Shown here: positions 1 to 8,914 of the stretch, one piece after another | Layout: each line of letters begins with the position of its first letter | How positions within the stretch are numbered: position 1 is the stretch's first letter | Source: Actinomadura mexicana | GTDB taxonomy: Bacteria > Actinomycetota > Actinomycetes > Streptosporangiales > Streptosporangiaceae | Direction of reading: 5' to 3' | NCBI RefSeq assembly: GCF_900188105.1 | Contig: NZ_FZNP01000010.1 | Location: 248,001 to 312,000 of the forward strand | DNA length: 64,000 nucleotides | The notes under the pieces: model-generated | The model's input: the letters and a program-made list of their open reading frames with translations, nothing else | Told to the model about the DNA's origin: nothing | The model's database searches: none | Program-made: the position numbers and the translations under genes

Positions 1-763
1 CGACGATGGCGAGGGAGAACATGAGGCCGGCGGAGGGGCCGCCGATGTCGCCGATGCTGATGTCGATCTTGAAGGGGAACTTGTACTGGTCGGAGAGGAC
101 GATGCCGACGACGGCGCGCTTGCCGCCGGGGTCGGCGACGGTCTTGAGGGTGGCCTTGCCCTGCTTGCCGTCGCGCGTGTAGGCGAGGGTGACGGGGGCG
201 CCGATCGCGCGCTTGGCCATGGTGCCGGTGACCTGGGAGACGCTGGAGACGGCGGCGCCGTCGAGGGCGGTGATCTCGTCGCCGGGTTTGAGGGCGCCGT
301 CTGCGGGGCGCCCCTTCTGGACGCCGTCGACGACGACGCGGGTGGTGACGGGGACGCCGAGTTCGTGGAGGGCGGCGGCTTCGGCGTTCTGCTGGGAGTC
401 CTGCATCGCCCGGGTGTTCTCCTGGTCGACCTGCTTGGGCGACTCGTCCTTGGGGAAGATCGTCTCTTCGGGGACGATGGCGGTGTCGCCGGCGAACCAG
501 CCGCGCAGGGCGGTGAACAGGTCGATGCGTCCGCCGGGGCCGCCGCGGTAGGTGACGGTGGTGAAGTTGAGGTGGCCCTGGTCGGGGTAGGTCTGGCGGC
601 CTTCGATCCTGATGAGGGGCTGGCCTTTGTCGTTCGTCCCGAGGGTGTTGCTCGTGGGGCCGGGCATCAGGGCGACGTACGGGACGCGCATGACGGAGCC
701 GACGACGGCGAGCACGAGGACGAGCACGCTCGCGAGGGTGAGCGTGGCGGCACGACGAGACAT
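1..763 (-). CDS. PDZ and Lon-type S16 protease domain protein (YlbL family), 3' part cut by window edge
   Basis: 254 residues are visible and the C-terminus runs off the window. An N-terminal hydrophobic signal anchor (about residues 7-22) is followed by an extracytoplasmic region, a PDZ domain near residue 155 (motif KPGDEITALDG) and the beginning of a Lon-type S16 protease domain. The motif GPSAG near residue 241 carries the predicted catalytic serine; the lysine of the Ser-Lys dyad lies outside the window. The family is a membrane-anchored secreted protease. The start ATG is the first one after the upstream moaE gene on the same strand, 27 bp away. The M. tuberculosis counterpart, Rv3194c, also sits beside a UPF0182 gene. 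Confidence 0.9.
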   Translation of the reverse strand, partial: MSRRAATLTLASVLVLVLAVVGSVMRVPYVALMPGPTSNTLGTNDKGQPLIRIEGRQTYPDQGHLNFTTVTYRGGPGGRIDLFTALRGWFAGDTAIVPEETIFPKDESPKQVDQENTRAMQDSQQNAEAAALHELGVPVTTRVVVDGVQKGRPADGALKPGDEITALDGAAVSSVSQVTGTMAKRAIGAPVTLAYTRDGKQGKATLKTVADPGGKRAVVGIVLSDQYKFPFKIDISIGDIGGPSAGLMFSLAIV

Positions 764-790
764 GCCGGAGACTCTATGCGGTTCGGGCTC

Positions 791-1234
791 TCAGCAGGCT
801 CCGACCCACTCGTCGCCTCCGTCGGCGAACGTCTGGTGCTTCCAGATGGGGACGCTGGCCTTGAGGTCGTCGATGAGGCGGCGGCAGGCGGCGAAGGCCT
901 CTTCGCGGTGGGGGCAGGACGCGGCGACGACGACGGCGATGTCGCCGATGCGCAGGTCGCCGACGCGGTGGAGGGCGGCGAGGCCGAGGACGGGGAAGTC
1001 GGCGGCGACCTTCTCCATGACGGCGCGGAGTTCGCGCTCGGCGCTGGGGTGGGCGCTGTAGGAGAGTGCGGTGACGGCGCGGGCGTGGTCGGTGTCGCGG
1101 ACGGCGCCGGCGAAGACGGCGGTGCCGCCGGCGCCGGGGGCGCCGACGGCGGCGTACACCTCGTCGACGGACAGGGGCGTGTCGCGGACGCCGATCAGCC
1201 GGATGACGTCCCCGCCGGTAGCGCTTTGGCTCAC
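791..1234 (-). CDS. moaE: Molybdopterin synthase catalytic subunit MoaE
   Basis: 147 residues, normal length for MoaE. The large subunit of molybdopterin synthase converts precursor Z (cPMP) into molybdopterin using the thiocarboxylated C-terminus of MoaD. Visible family motifs are LHRVG (residues 89-92 region) and PIWKHQTFADG, with Lys125 and Lys132 spaced as the two active-site lysines of E. coli MoaE. No moaD or other moa gene lies nearby; the only other cofactor-sulfur gene in the window is moeZ at 43.8 kb, which could activate MoaD. It is between the PPA1309-family gene (33 bp upstream) and the YlbL-like protease, all on the minus strand. Confidence 0.93.
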   Translation of the reverse strand: MSQSATGGDVIRLIGVRDTPLSVDEVYAAVGAPGAGGTAVFAGAVRDTDHARAVTALSYSAHPSAERELRAVMEKVAADFPVLGLAALHRVGDLRIGDIAVVVAASCPHREEAFAACRRLIDDLKASVPIWKHQTFADGGDEWVGAC

Positions 1235-1267
1235 GTTCCGCAGGCTACCTCTCCGGGACTGCCGCCT

Positions 1268-1798
1268 TTACTCGGGTGTGCCGGGCTCGTCGGGTTCGAG
1301 GGTGGCGGCGAGGGCCTCGGCGAGGGCGGGGACGAGGTCGGGGCCGGTGAGGACCTCGTCGTCGGCGTCGTGGCGGCGCAGCCGGAGGGCGGAGTGCCGG
1401 GCGCCGTCGCGCAGCACGCCGACGATCATGCGCACGTCCTCGCGCCTGGGGTGGGACGCGGCGAACTCGGCGGCCCGGGCCTCCTCCTCGGGGATCTCCT
1501 CCTCGACCTCGGGCGGCAGGACGATCCGTTCCAGGACGAGGGCGCAGCCCTCGACCGTGTCGGGCCAGGCGATGGTGGCGAGGGCGTCCTCGACGCCGGC
1601 CTGGTCGGGCAGGGCGGGTTGTTCGAGGGCGGCGAGGGTGTCGGCGCCTTCCCGCAGGCCGAGCTGCTCGGCGAGCTCGGGCTCGGCGCGGCGCAGTTCG
1701 GAGCTGCGGACGAGGGCGTAGATGCGCGGCGCGCTGTCCCAGCCCTCCTGGGCCGAGTGACGTTCGAGGTCCAGCACGACTTCTTCCAGAAGACTCAC
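1268..1798 (-). CDS. PPA1309 family protein (actinobacterial conserved hypothetical)
   Basis: 176 residues, acidic, with no transmembrane segment and no catalytic motif I can identify. It matches the actinobacterial PPA1309 family, whose function is unknown. The GTG start at 1798 is chosen because the purine-rich GGGGGAAAG lies 8 bases upstream; the frame stays open further upstream but without a better site. It is divergent from the UPF0182 membrane protein gene (118 bp between starts), so the two probably share a promoter region, and is followed by moaE on the same strand. Confidence 0.85.
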   Translation of the reverse strand: MSLLEEVVLDLERHSAQEGWDSAPRIYALVRSSELRRAEPELAEQLGLREGADTLAALEQPALPDQAGVEDALATIAWPDTVEGCALVLERIVLPPEVEEEIPEEEARAAEFAASHPRREDVRMIVGVLRDGARHSALRLRRHDADDEVLTGPDLVPALAEALAATLEPDEPGTPE

Positions 1799-1916
1799 GG
1801 GCCCATCTTTCCCCCATTCAGCCCGGGGAAGTGCGGGAACCCCCGTGCCAGTCGGTAAGTTGCATCTACAGCACCGGCGGGCGGCCGGTGGGAGAGATCT
1901 CGATCGGAGGGGCCAC

Positions 1917-4835
1917 TTGACCTTCCGGACTCCCGGTTTCGGGCGCCGGCTCGGTACCGGACGGACGCGGCTGCTGCTGCCGGTGATGGTGGCGCTGGCC
2001 GCGCTGCTGGTCGCCTTCCTGGTGTTCACGGCGGTGTACACGGACCTGCTGTGGTACCGCTCGATCGGTTTCTCGTCGGTCTACACGACGCAGCTGCGGG
2101 CGAAGGCGGTGCTGTTCTTCGGGGCGGGGCTGCTGATGGCGCTGGTGGTGGGCGCGAACGTGGTGGTGGCGTACCGGCTGCGCCCGGCGTACCGCCCCCT
2201 GTCGGTGGAGCAGCAGGGGCTGGAGCGCTACCGGGCGGTGATCGACCCGCGGCGGCGGCTGATCGCGTGGGGCCTGCTCGGGGTGCTGGGGATGCTGACG
2301 GGGTCGTCGGTGGCGGGCCAGTGGCCCGTGTGGCTGGCGTTCCTGAACCGGACGCCGTTCGGCGTGGAGGACCCGCAGTTCCACAAGGACGTCTCGTTCT
2401 ACGTCTTCACGTATCCGTTCCTGCGCCTGGTCATCGGGGTGGTCTTCGCGACGGTGATCCTGTCGATCCTGGCCGCGGTGATGGTGCACTACCTGTACGG
2501 GGGGCTGCGGCTGCAGGGGCCGGGCGACAAGGCGAGCCCGCCCGCGCGGGCGCACCTGTCGGTGCTGTTCGGGTTGTTCATCCTGCTGAAGGCGGTCGCG
2601 TACTGGTTCGACCGGTACGGGCTGGTGCATTCGGAGCGCGGGGTGGCGACGGGCGCGTCCTACACGGACGTGAACGCGCTGCTGCCGGCGAAGACGATCC
2701 TGGCCGTGATCGCCCTGCTGTGCGCCGTCATGTTCTTCAGCAACCTGCTGCGGCGCGGCATGATGCTGCCGGGCGTCGGGTTCACGCTGCTGGTGCTGTC
2801 GGCGATCCTGCTGGGCGGGGTGTACCCGCTGCTGATCCAGCAGTTCCAGGTGAAGCCGGACGAGCTGGCCAGGGAGCGCCAGTTCATCCAGCGCAACATC
2901 GAGTTCACGCGCAGGGCCTACGGGGTGGACGGGGCGCGTGTCGTCCCGTACGGGTCGCAGCCGGGGACCGACAAGAAGTCCCTCCAGGACGAGGCCGCCA
3001 AGCTCGGGCAGAACGGGGTGCGCGTCCTCGATCCGAACGTGGTGGGCGAGACGTTCCAGCAGTTGCAGCGGATCCGGCCGTTCTACCGGTTCCCCGACAC
3101 GCTGGACGTGGACCGCTACCAGGTGGACGGCAAGCTCGTCGACACCGTGGTGGCGCTGCGCGAGCTGTCCGGGGCGCCGGTGGGGCAGCGCAGCTGGGTG
3201 AAGGACCACATGGTCTACACGCACGGCTACGGGTTCGTGTCCGCCTACGGCGACCGTTTCGACTCGACGGAGCCCGCCTTCATCACCCCGGACATGCCGG
3301 CGTCCCCGAACCAGCCGATCAAGGTGGCGCAGCCGGAGATCTACTTCGGGGAGCGCTCGCCGCGGTACTCGGTGGTCGGCGGCCGCGGGCAGCAGGAGCT
3401 GAACTACCCCGACAACAGCCCCTCGGGGCAGCAGAGCAGCACCTACGACGGGCAGGGCGGCGTGCCCGTCGACTCGTTCGCGCACCGGCTGCTGTACTCG
3501 GCGAAGTTCCAGGACAAGAACCTGCTGCTGTCGGGCGCGATCGACAGGAACGCGAAGATCCTCTACGACCGGTCGCCGCGGCAGATGGTGCAGAAGGCGG
3601 CGCCGTGGCTGACGCTGGACGGCGACCCGTACCCGACGGTGGTGAACGGCCGCATCCTGTGGGTGGTGGACGGCTACACGACGTCCGGCAGCTACCCGTA
3701 CTCGGAGGAGATGAGCCTCGGGGAGGCCACCCGCGACACGATCACCGACACGCGGTCGGCGGTGGCGCGGCAGGCCAACGACCACATCAACTACCTGCGC
3801 AACTCGGTGAAGGCGACGGTGGACGCCTACGACGGCACCGTCCACCTCTACCAGTGGGACGAGAACGACCCGATCACCAAGACGTGGATGAAGGTGTTCG
3901 ACGGCACGGTGCAGCCGCGGTCGTCGATCCCGCCGGAGCTGGAGTCGCACTTCCGCTATCCGCAGGACCAGTTCAAGGTCCAGCGGAAGATCCTCACGAA
4001 GTACCACGTGACGGACCCGTCGGCGTTCTACAACGGGGAGGGCTTCTGGGAGGTGCCCGAGGACCCGTCCGCCAGGGGCAAGCAGCAGCCCCCCTACTAC
4101 CAGAGCCTGCGGATGCCGGGCCAGGACGACCAGTCCTTCTCGCTGACCACGGTGTTCAACCCGCGAGGCAACCCGCAGCTGGCCGCGTTCATGTCGGTGG
4201 GGTCGAACCCGGGGCGCGACTACGGGCAGATCCAGATCCTGCAGATGCCGCGCAACGCGCAGCCGGCGGGGCCCGGCCAGGTGCAGAACTCCTTCGAGAC
4301 CGATCCGAAGGTGAAGGCCGATCTGTTCGCGTTGCGGCAGGGCGGGACGAAGACCGTCCCGGGCAACCTGCTGACGATCCCGTTCGGGGGCGGCCTGCTG
4401 TACGTGGAGCCGATGTACACGAAGGCGGCGGGGGGCTCCGAGCAGCAGCCCTACCCGATCCGCGGCAAGATCCTCGTGCGGTACGGGGAGGGCATCGCCG
4501 CGGCCGACACGCTCGATGAGGCGTTGAAGCAGGTGCTCGGCGGCACCGGCGCCCCGGCCCGGCCGGGGTCGCAGCCGCCGCCGGACCAGCAGCTGAGCGC
4601 GCCCGCGCAGAAGGCGATCGAGGATTTGAAGGCCGCCGTGGCCGACTACGAGAGCGCCCAGAAGAAGGGCGACTACCCGGGCATGGGCGAGGCATGGAAG
4701 CGGATCAAGGACGCGCAGGCGGCGCTGTCGGCCGCGGGCCGGGAGCCGCCGAAGACCTCCCCCGGCCCGTCGCCGAGCCCGTCGGGGTCGCCGTCGCCGT
4801 CCGCCTCGCCGAGCGCCACGCCGCCGGCGAGCTGA
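1917..4835 (+). CDS. UPF0182 family integral membrane protein
   Basis: 972 residues, the usual size of UPF0182 proteins such as Rv3193c and Rv0064. The N-terminal third holds several hydrophobic transmembrane segments, the first at about residues 19-41, followed by a large hydrophilic extracytoplasmic domain and a Pro/Ser-rich C-terminal tail. Function is unknown. The TTG start is chosen because GGAGG lies 6 bases upstream at 1906-1910; a GTG at 1845 would add 24 hydrophilic residues without a Shine-Dalgarno. It is transcribed divergently from the PPA1309 gene and ends at a strong hairpin shared with the convergent epimerase gene. Confidence 0.93.
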   Translation: MTFRTPGFGRRLGTGRTRLLLPVMVALAALLVAFLVFTAVYTDLLWYRSIGFSSVYTTQLRAKAVLFFGAGLLMALVVGANVVVAYRLRPAYRPLSVEQQGLERYRAVIDPRRRLIAWGLLGVLGMLTGSSVAGQWPVWLAFLNRTPFGVEDPQFHKDVSFYVFTYPFLRLVIGVVFATVILSILAAVMVHYLYGGLRLQGPGDKASPPARAHLSVLFGLFILLKAVAYWFDRYGLVHSERGVATGASYTDVNALLPAKTILAVIALLCAVMFFSNLLRRGMMLPGVGFTLLVLSAILLGGVYPLLIQQFQVKPDELARERQFIQRNIEFTRRAYGVDGARVVPYGSQPGTDKKSLQDEAAKLGQNGVRVLDPNVVGETFQQLQRIRPFYRFPDTLDVDRYQVDGKLVDTVVALRELSGAPVGQRSWVKDHMVYTHGYGFVSAYGDRFDSTEPAFITPDMPASPNQPIKVAQPEIYFGERSPRYSVVGGRGQQELNYPDNSPSGQQSSTYDGQGGVPVDSFAHRLLYSAKFQDKNLLLSGAIDRNAKILYDRSPRQMVQKAAPWLTLDGDPYPTVVNGRILWVVDGYTTSGSYPYSEEMSLGEATRDTITDTRSAVARQANDHINYLRNSVKATVDAYDGTVHLYQWDENDPITKTWMKVFDGTVQPRSSIPPELESHFRYPQDQFKVQRKILTKYHVTDPSAFYNGEGFWEVPEDPSARGKQQPPYYQSLRMPGQDDQSFSLTTVFNPRGNPQLAAFMSVGSNPGRDYGQIQILQMPRNAQPAGPGQVQNSFETDPKVKADLFALRQGGTKTVPGNLLTIPFGGGLLYVEPMYTKAAGGSEQQPYPIRGKILVRYGEGIAAADTLDEALKQVLGGTGAPARPGSQPPPDQQLSAPAQKAIEDLKAAVADYESAQKKGDYPGMGEAWKRIKDAQAALSAAGREPPKTSPGPSPSPSGSPSPSASPSATPPAS

Positions 4836-4842
4836 CGGTGCC

Positions 4843-4866
4843 GCCGGCCCGCCCGGACGGGCCGGC
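4843..4866. terminator. Bidirectional hairpin terminator between UPF0182 and epimerase genes
   Basis: Perfect inverted repeat GCCGGCCCG, 6-base loop, CGGGCCGGC, lying between the two convergent stop codons at 4835 and 4876. There is no clear U tract, as is common in high-GC actinomycetes. Confidence 0.6.
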
Positions 4867-4875
4867 CGGCGGGGT

Positions 4876-5958
4876 TCAGCGGCGGCGCCTGCGGGCGCGG
4901 CGGATGGCGGCGGCCGCGCCGATCGCGGCGACGGTGGCGCCCGCGGCGGTCGCCATGGTGGCCTCCTTGCCGCCGACGCGGCGGCCGACGACGGCGTGCC
5001 GTCCGGCGGTCTCCTCCATCACGGCGCGCAGGGCGGCGGCGTTGTCGTGGAGGGGCTTCCAGCCGGCGGCGCGCAACCGCGCGCAGTCCACGACCCACGG
5101 GTAGGCGACGTAGTGCAGGTCGGTGGCCGGCGCGGGGGTCATGCCGAGCCGGTGCAGGCGCTGCGCCATCCCGAAGGTGAGGGCGGCGGGCAGCTCGATG
5201 GGGCGCTTGCCGGTGATCTCGGCGACCTCCTCGGGGCCGAGCCAGCCCTCGGAGCCGACGGCGAGGGGGCCGGGCACGTTCGCGGCGACGACGAGGTCCA
5301 GGGCGGACGCGAGGTCCTCGATGTGGCAGAACTGCCAGCCGGGCGTGCTGCCCTTGACCGACAGCAGCCGGGGCGCCTCGAAGTGCCGGGTGACGACGGT
5401 GTCCACGCCGGGCCCGGCGAGCGCGGCCGGGCGGACGACGGTGACCTCCACCCCGGGGTGGGTGAGGTGCGCGGTGGCGGCCAGCTCCTCGATCTCCAGG
5501 TAGTCGCCGGCGATGGAGGTGCTGGCCTCGGCGAGCAGCGGCGCGTCCTCGCTCAGCGGCACCTCGTTGCCGGGCCCCGCCCCGTACACCATCGCGGACG
5601 TGACGAGGACCACGCGCCGGACGCGGGCCGCCGCCGCGGCGGTGACCACGGTCTGGGCGCCGCGGACGTTGTGGGTGCGGCGCTCGCGCGGGTCCACGTC
5701 GGGGGACCGTTCGAGGTCCAGGTTGACGATCACGTCGACGTCGGAGAGCCGGCCGGGCAGCAGCGGATCCCTGATGTCGACGACACGCCAGGTGACGCCG
5801 GGCACGTCGCCGCGGTGCCCGTCGATGGCGACGACCTTGCGGATCTCTTCCCGTTCGGCGAGCCGGGCGGCCAGCAGCCGCCCCGCGCCGGTGGCCGCGC
5901 CGGTGACGGCGACGACCGGGCCCTTGCTACGCCGAGGGCGAACCTTGCCCGTTGCCAC
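4876..5958 (-). CDS. NAD-dependent epimerase/dehydratase-like extended SDR protein
   Basis: 360 residues. The Rossmann nucleotide-binding motif TGAATGAG lies at residues 19-26 (variant of TGxxGxxG), followed by DGHRGD after beta-2 and VTSAMVYGAG in the active-site strand. The normal catalytic YxxxK reads YLEIE, so the lysine is missing and the protein may have lost oxidoreductase activity or act as a binding or regulatory protein. The C-terminus is a short hydrophobic stretch followed by a run of arginines, suggesting membrane association. The GTG start has a GAAGGGGG element 7 bases upstream. Substrate unknown. Confidence 0.85.
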   Translation of the reverse strand: MATGKVRPRRSKGPVVAVTGAATGAGRLLAARLAEREEIRKVVAIDGHRGDVPGVTWRVVDIRDPLLPGRLSDVDVIVNLDLERSPDVDPRERRTHNVRGAQTVVTAAAAARVRRVVLVTSAMVYGAGPGNEVPLSEDAPLLAEASTSIAGDYLEIEELAATAHLTHPGVEVTVVRPAALAGPGVDTVVTRHFEAPRLLSVKGSTPGWQFCHIEDLASALDLVVAANVPGPLAVGSEGWLGPEEVAEITGKRPIELPAALTFGMAQRLHRLGMTPAPATDLHYVAYPWVVDCARLRAAGWKPLHDNAAALRAVMEETAGRHAVVGRRVGGKEATMATAAGATVAAIGAAAAIRRARRRRR

Positions 5959-6047
5959 GGGGGTGCCCCCTTCCTTGAGTACGCGACCTTGCCGGGACCG
6001 GCTAACGTTGCGGATATGAGCCCATCATGCATCCCAGGGGCAAACCG

Positions 6048-7463
6048 ATGAGTGACACCCCGTTCGGCTTCAACCGTCCCGGGGACGGCGACGACGACGA
6101 CCGGCCCCAGGATCCGTTCAAGGGCATGGGCGGCGACATGGCACAGTTCGCCGACATGCTGCACCGGTTCGCGGACATGATCGGCGCGCAGGGTGCGGGC
6201 GGCGAGGGCGGCGGCCCCCTGAACTGGGACCTGGCCAAGAACATCGCCCGGCACTCCGTGGTGGAGCAGGGCGACCCGTCGGTCGTGGACGCCGAGCGGC
6301 GCCAGGTCGAGGAGGCGCTGCGCCTGGCGGAGCTGTGGCTGGACGAGCGGACGACGCTGCCCGCCGGGATCCGCACCCCGCAGGCGTGGAGCCGGTCGGA
6401 GTGGATCGAGCAGACGCTCCCGGTGTGGGCGAAGGTGTGCGACCCGATCGCGTCCCGCATGGTCGACTCGATGGGCGGGGCGCTCGGCGGCGGCGAGATG
6501 CCCACCGAGATGCAGGCGATGGCGGGCCCGCTGATCGGGATGGTCAAGCAGATGGCCGGGGCGATGGTCGGCGGGCAGGCCGGGCAGGCCCTCGGCGGGC
6601 TGGCCCGCGAGGTGACCGGCTCCGCCGACGTGGGGCTGCCGCTGGCGCCCGACGGCGTCGGGGCGCTGCTGCCCGCGGGCGTCGAGGCGTTCGGGGAGGG
6701 CCTGGAGGTCTCCTCCGACGAGGTCCGGCTCTACCTGGCGCTGCGGGAGGCCGCGCACCAGCGGCTGTTCACGCACGTGCCGTGGCTGCGCTCGCACCTG
6801 CTGGGCGCGGTCGAGGAGTACGCGCGCGGCATCACCGTCGACCTGTCGGGCATCGAGCAGGCCGTCCAGGGGCTCGACATGAGCAACCCGGAGGCCATCC
6901 AGGAGGCGCTCGGCGGGGAGATCCAGCTTCAGCCCGAGGAGACGCCGCGGCAGAAGGCGGCGCTGGCCCGGCTGGAGACGACGCTGGCGCTGGTCGAGGG
7001 CTGGGTCGACACGGTCGTGAACGAGGCCGCGCAGGGCCGGCTGCCCGGCTCGGTGAAGCTGGCGGAGGCGGTGCGGCGGCGCCGCGCGACGGGGGGTCCG
7101 GCGGAGCGGACGTTCGCGACGCTCGTCGGCCTCGAACTGCGGCCGCGCCGGCTGCGGGAGGCGGCGGCGCTGTGGCGGTCGCTGACCGAGGCGCGCGGCA
7201 CCGAGGGCCGGGACGCGGTCTGGGAGCACCCCGACCTGCTGCCGACGTCCGACGACCTGGACGACCCGGAGGGCTTCGTCCACGGCCGGGACGAGATCGA
7301 GGGCCTGTCCGACATCGACCTGTCCAAGCTCACCAAGGGGCTGGACGAGGACGGCAAGCCCGACGAGAAGGAGTCCGGCGACGCGAAGGACGCCGGGGAG
7401 GAGCCGGACGGCGGTGATCCCGGCGGCGAACGGGGGCCCGGCGACGAGGGGCCGCGCTCATGA
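6048..7463 (+). CDS. Zinc-dependent metalloprotease-like protein (DUF2342/Zincin_2 family)
   Basis: 471 residues, typical of the actinobacterial DUF2342 family (Rv3195 type). Features are a Gly/Asp-rich N-terminus, a central Gly/Ala-rich helical region (about residues 155-205), and the block REAAHQRLFTHVPWL holding the predicted metal-binding histidines; the classic HEXXH is absent, so protease activity is a family-level prediction only. The C-terminal 50 residues are highly acidic. Start at the ATG at 6048 is preferred over 6027 because AGGGG lies 7 bases upstream. It is divergent from the epimerase gene and its stop overlaps the start of a tiny downstream ORF. Confidence 0.88.
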   Translation: MSDTPFGFNRPGDGDDDDRPQDPFKGMGGDMAQFADMLHRFADMIGAQGAGGEGGGPLNWDLAKNIARHSVVEQGDPSVVDAERRQVEEALRLAELWLDERTTLPAGIRTPQAWSRSEWIEQTLPVWAKVCDPIASRMVDSMGGALGGGEMPTEMQAMAGPLIGMVKQMAGAMVGGQAGQALGGLAREVTGSADVGLPLAPDGVGALLPAGVEAFGEGLEVSSDEVRLYLALREAAHQRLFTHVPWLRSHLLGAVEEYARGITVDLSGIEQAVQGLDMSNPEAIQEALGGEIQLQPEETPRQKAALARLETTLALVEGWVDTVVNEAAQGRLPGSVKLAEAVRRRRATGGPAERTFATLVGLELRPRRLREAAALWRSLTEARGTEGRDAVWEHPDLLPTSDDLDDPEGFVHGRDEIEGLSDIDLSKLTKGLDEDGKPDEKESGDAKDAGEEPDGGDPGGERGPGDEGPRS

Positions 7464-7636
7464 GCCGGTCGCGCCCGTCGCGGGTGAACGGCTGCCGGTA
7501 CGAGCCCGGCTCGTCCACGAACGCGATCCGGAGGCGGGTCGCGCGGGCGAGCCTGTGCTGGCAGCGGCCGCTCGACCAGGAGCGGCGCCGCCGCCGCCCC
7601 GACAACTCCCGCTACCCGCGCGTCGGCCGCGCGTGA
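7460..7636 (+). CDS. Small basic hypothetical protein
   Basis: 58 residues, very arginine-rich with two cysteines. The start overlaps the stop of the preceding metalloprotease gene as ATGA, and GAGGGG lies about 7 bases upstream, which suggests translational coupling. No family is recognised. In DNA this GC-rich, Arg-rich ORFs arise easily by chance, so it may be spurious. Confidence 0.35.
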   Translation: MSRSRPSRVNGCRYEPGSSTNAIRRRVARASLCWQRPLDQERRRRRPDNSRYPRVGRA

Positions 7637-7658
7637 GGCGCTCGCCGGGCACGCGGTC

Positions 7659-8210
7659 GTGACGTCAGAGGTCCTCTACGGCGACGCCGTGCGCGTCCTT
7701 TCGTCCTGGCAGGCGCCCGATCCCGCCCAGGACGGGCTGCGGCTGGAGTTCCTGCGGCATCTGGAGGAGCATCCGGCGGACGGTCTGTGGCGCGAGTGCG
7801 CGGACGGGCACATCACCGCCAGCACCGCCGTTCTCGACGCGTCCGGTACCCGGGTCCTGCTGACGCTGCACTCGAAGGTCAAGGCGTGGCTCCAGCTCGG
7901 CGGGCACTGCGAGCCGGGCGATCTCGCGCTCGCGGGCGCGGCGCTCCGGGAGGCGACGGAGGAGTCGGGCATCGCGGGCCTGCGGCTGGTGCCGGGACCG
8001 GTCCAGCTCGACCGGCACGAGGTCCCCTGCCATCCGCAGGGCACCTGGCATCTGGACGTGCAGTACGTCGCGGTCGCTCCGGAGGGCGCCCGGCACGCGA
8101 TCTCGGACGAGTCGGACGATCTCCGCTGGTTCCCGGTGGACGGTCTGCCGGAGTCGGCCGACGCGGCGGTCCGGCGCCTGGTGTCCCGGGCGGTGGCCGC
8201 GAGCGCGTGA
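7659..8210 (+). CDS. NUDIX hydrolase
   Basis: 183 residues. The Nudix box lies at about residues 87-109, with GGHCEPGD followed by REATEESGI; relative to the consensus Gx5Ex7REUXEEXGU there is a D and one extra residue before the RE pair, a variant shared by a large actinobacterial subfamily. The core REUXEE metal ligands are intact. It presumably hydrolyses a nucleoside diphosphate derivative; the substrate cannot be read from sequence. The GTG start at 7659 lacks a clear Shine-Dalgarno. The gene is downstream of the metalloprotease and convergent with the minus-strand gene ending at 8243. Confidence 0.87.
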   Translation: MTSEVLYGDAVRVLSSWQAPDPAQDGLRLEFLRHLEEHPADGLWRECADGHITASTAVLDASGTRVLLTLHSKVKAWLQLGGHCEPGDLALAGAALREATEESGIAGLRLVPGPVQLDRHEVPCHPQGTWHLDVQYVAVAPEGARHAISDESDDLRWFPVDGLPESADAAVRRLVSRAVAASA

Positions 8211-8242
8211 CGTCGTGGCCTCGTCGGCGGCGCGCACCGTCG

Positions 8243-8914
8243 TCAGCGGCCGAGCGGGCGGCCTTCCAGGAGGGCGCGGGTGTTCTCCCAGCCTTCCAGG
8301 CCGGGGTCGAGGAACCGCAGGTCGTCGAGGGTGCGGAGGCGGTGCCAGCCGGGGCCCTGCGGCACGAGCCCGGGGCGCGGCGCGGCGGCGCGGAGCCGGG
8401 CGAGGGCGTCGGGGGTGTCGAGGTCGACCTCGCGCAGGGCGCCGGCCAGCCAGCCGGGCAGCGGGAGGCGGGCGGCGAGGGCGACCAGGCCGTCGCCGCG
8501 GGCGGCGGGGCCTTCGGCCCGGCAGGCGGCGGCCGGGGCGGTGCCGAGGGCGCGGAAGAGCTTGCCGAGCAGCAGCCCCGGCAGGTCGGGGGCGTCGGCG
8601 GCGATCAGCGCGGCGGTCTCGGCGCCGAGGGCGTGCAGGGCGGCGAACGCGCCGGCGAGGGTGGCCTCCCGGACGATCGGCGTGCCCGGCCAGGTGACGG
8701 CCTCGGCGTCCGGCTGGTCCGGCGGGTCCAGGACGAGCGCGGGCGTCACCAGTTCGAGTCCGGCGACGACCTCGTAGGTGTCCTCGAGCAGCGCGAGCCG
8801 GAATTCCTCCGGGTCGAGGCCGGGCGGCACGGCGGAGCGGGACGGCCACGCGAGCACGGCGGCGCAGCGCGCCGGGCCTGCGGGCCTCGGCGCCGTGGTG
8901 GCCTGGTCGGTCAC
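8243..8914 (-). CDS. NTP-transferase-like (GT-A fold) hypothetical protein
   Basis: 223 residues. The segment AADAPDLPG with preceding hydrophobic strands resembles the metal-binding DxD-like strand of MobA/CofC/DUF2064-type nucleotidyltransferases, and a conserved 'REVDLDTPDALARL' block near the C-terminus resembles the product-binding end of that fold. The activating substrate is unknown. The N-terminal G-rich nucleotide loop is not obvious, so activity is uncertain. The GTG start overlaps the stop of the upstream metallopeptidase gene by 4 bp (GTGA), so the two are co-translated. Confidence 0.55.
   Translation of the reverse strand: MTDQATTAPRPAGPARCAAVLAWPSRSAVPPGLDPEEFRLALLEDTYEVVAGLELVTPALVLDPPDQPDAEAVTWPGTPIVREATLAGAFAALHALGAETAALIAADAPDLPGLLLGKLFRALGTAPAAACRAEGPAARGDGLVALAARLPLPGWLAGALREVDLDTPDALARLRAAAPRPGLVPQGPGWHRLRTLDDLRFLDPGLEGWENTRALLEGRPLGR

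Noticed and set aside
365..1858. Long plus-strand open frame opposite the protease, moaE and PPA1309 genes
   Set aside because: Composition is Gly/Val/Asp-rich antisense sequence with no domain; the minus-strand genes have clear families.
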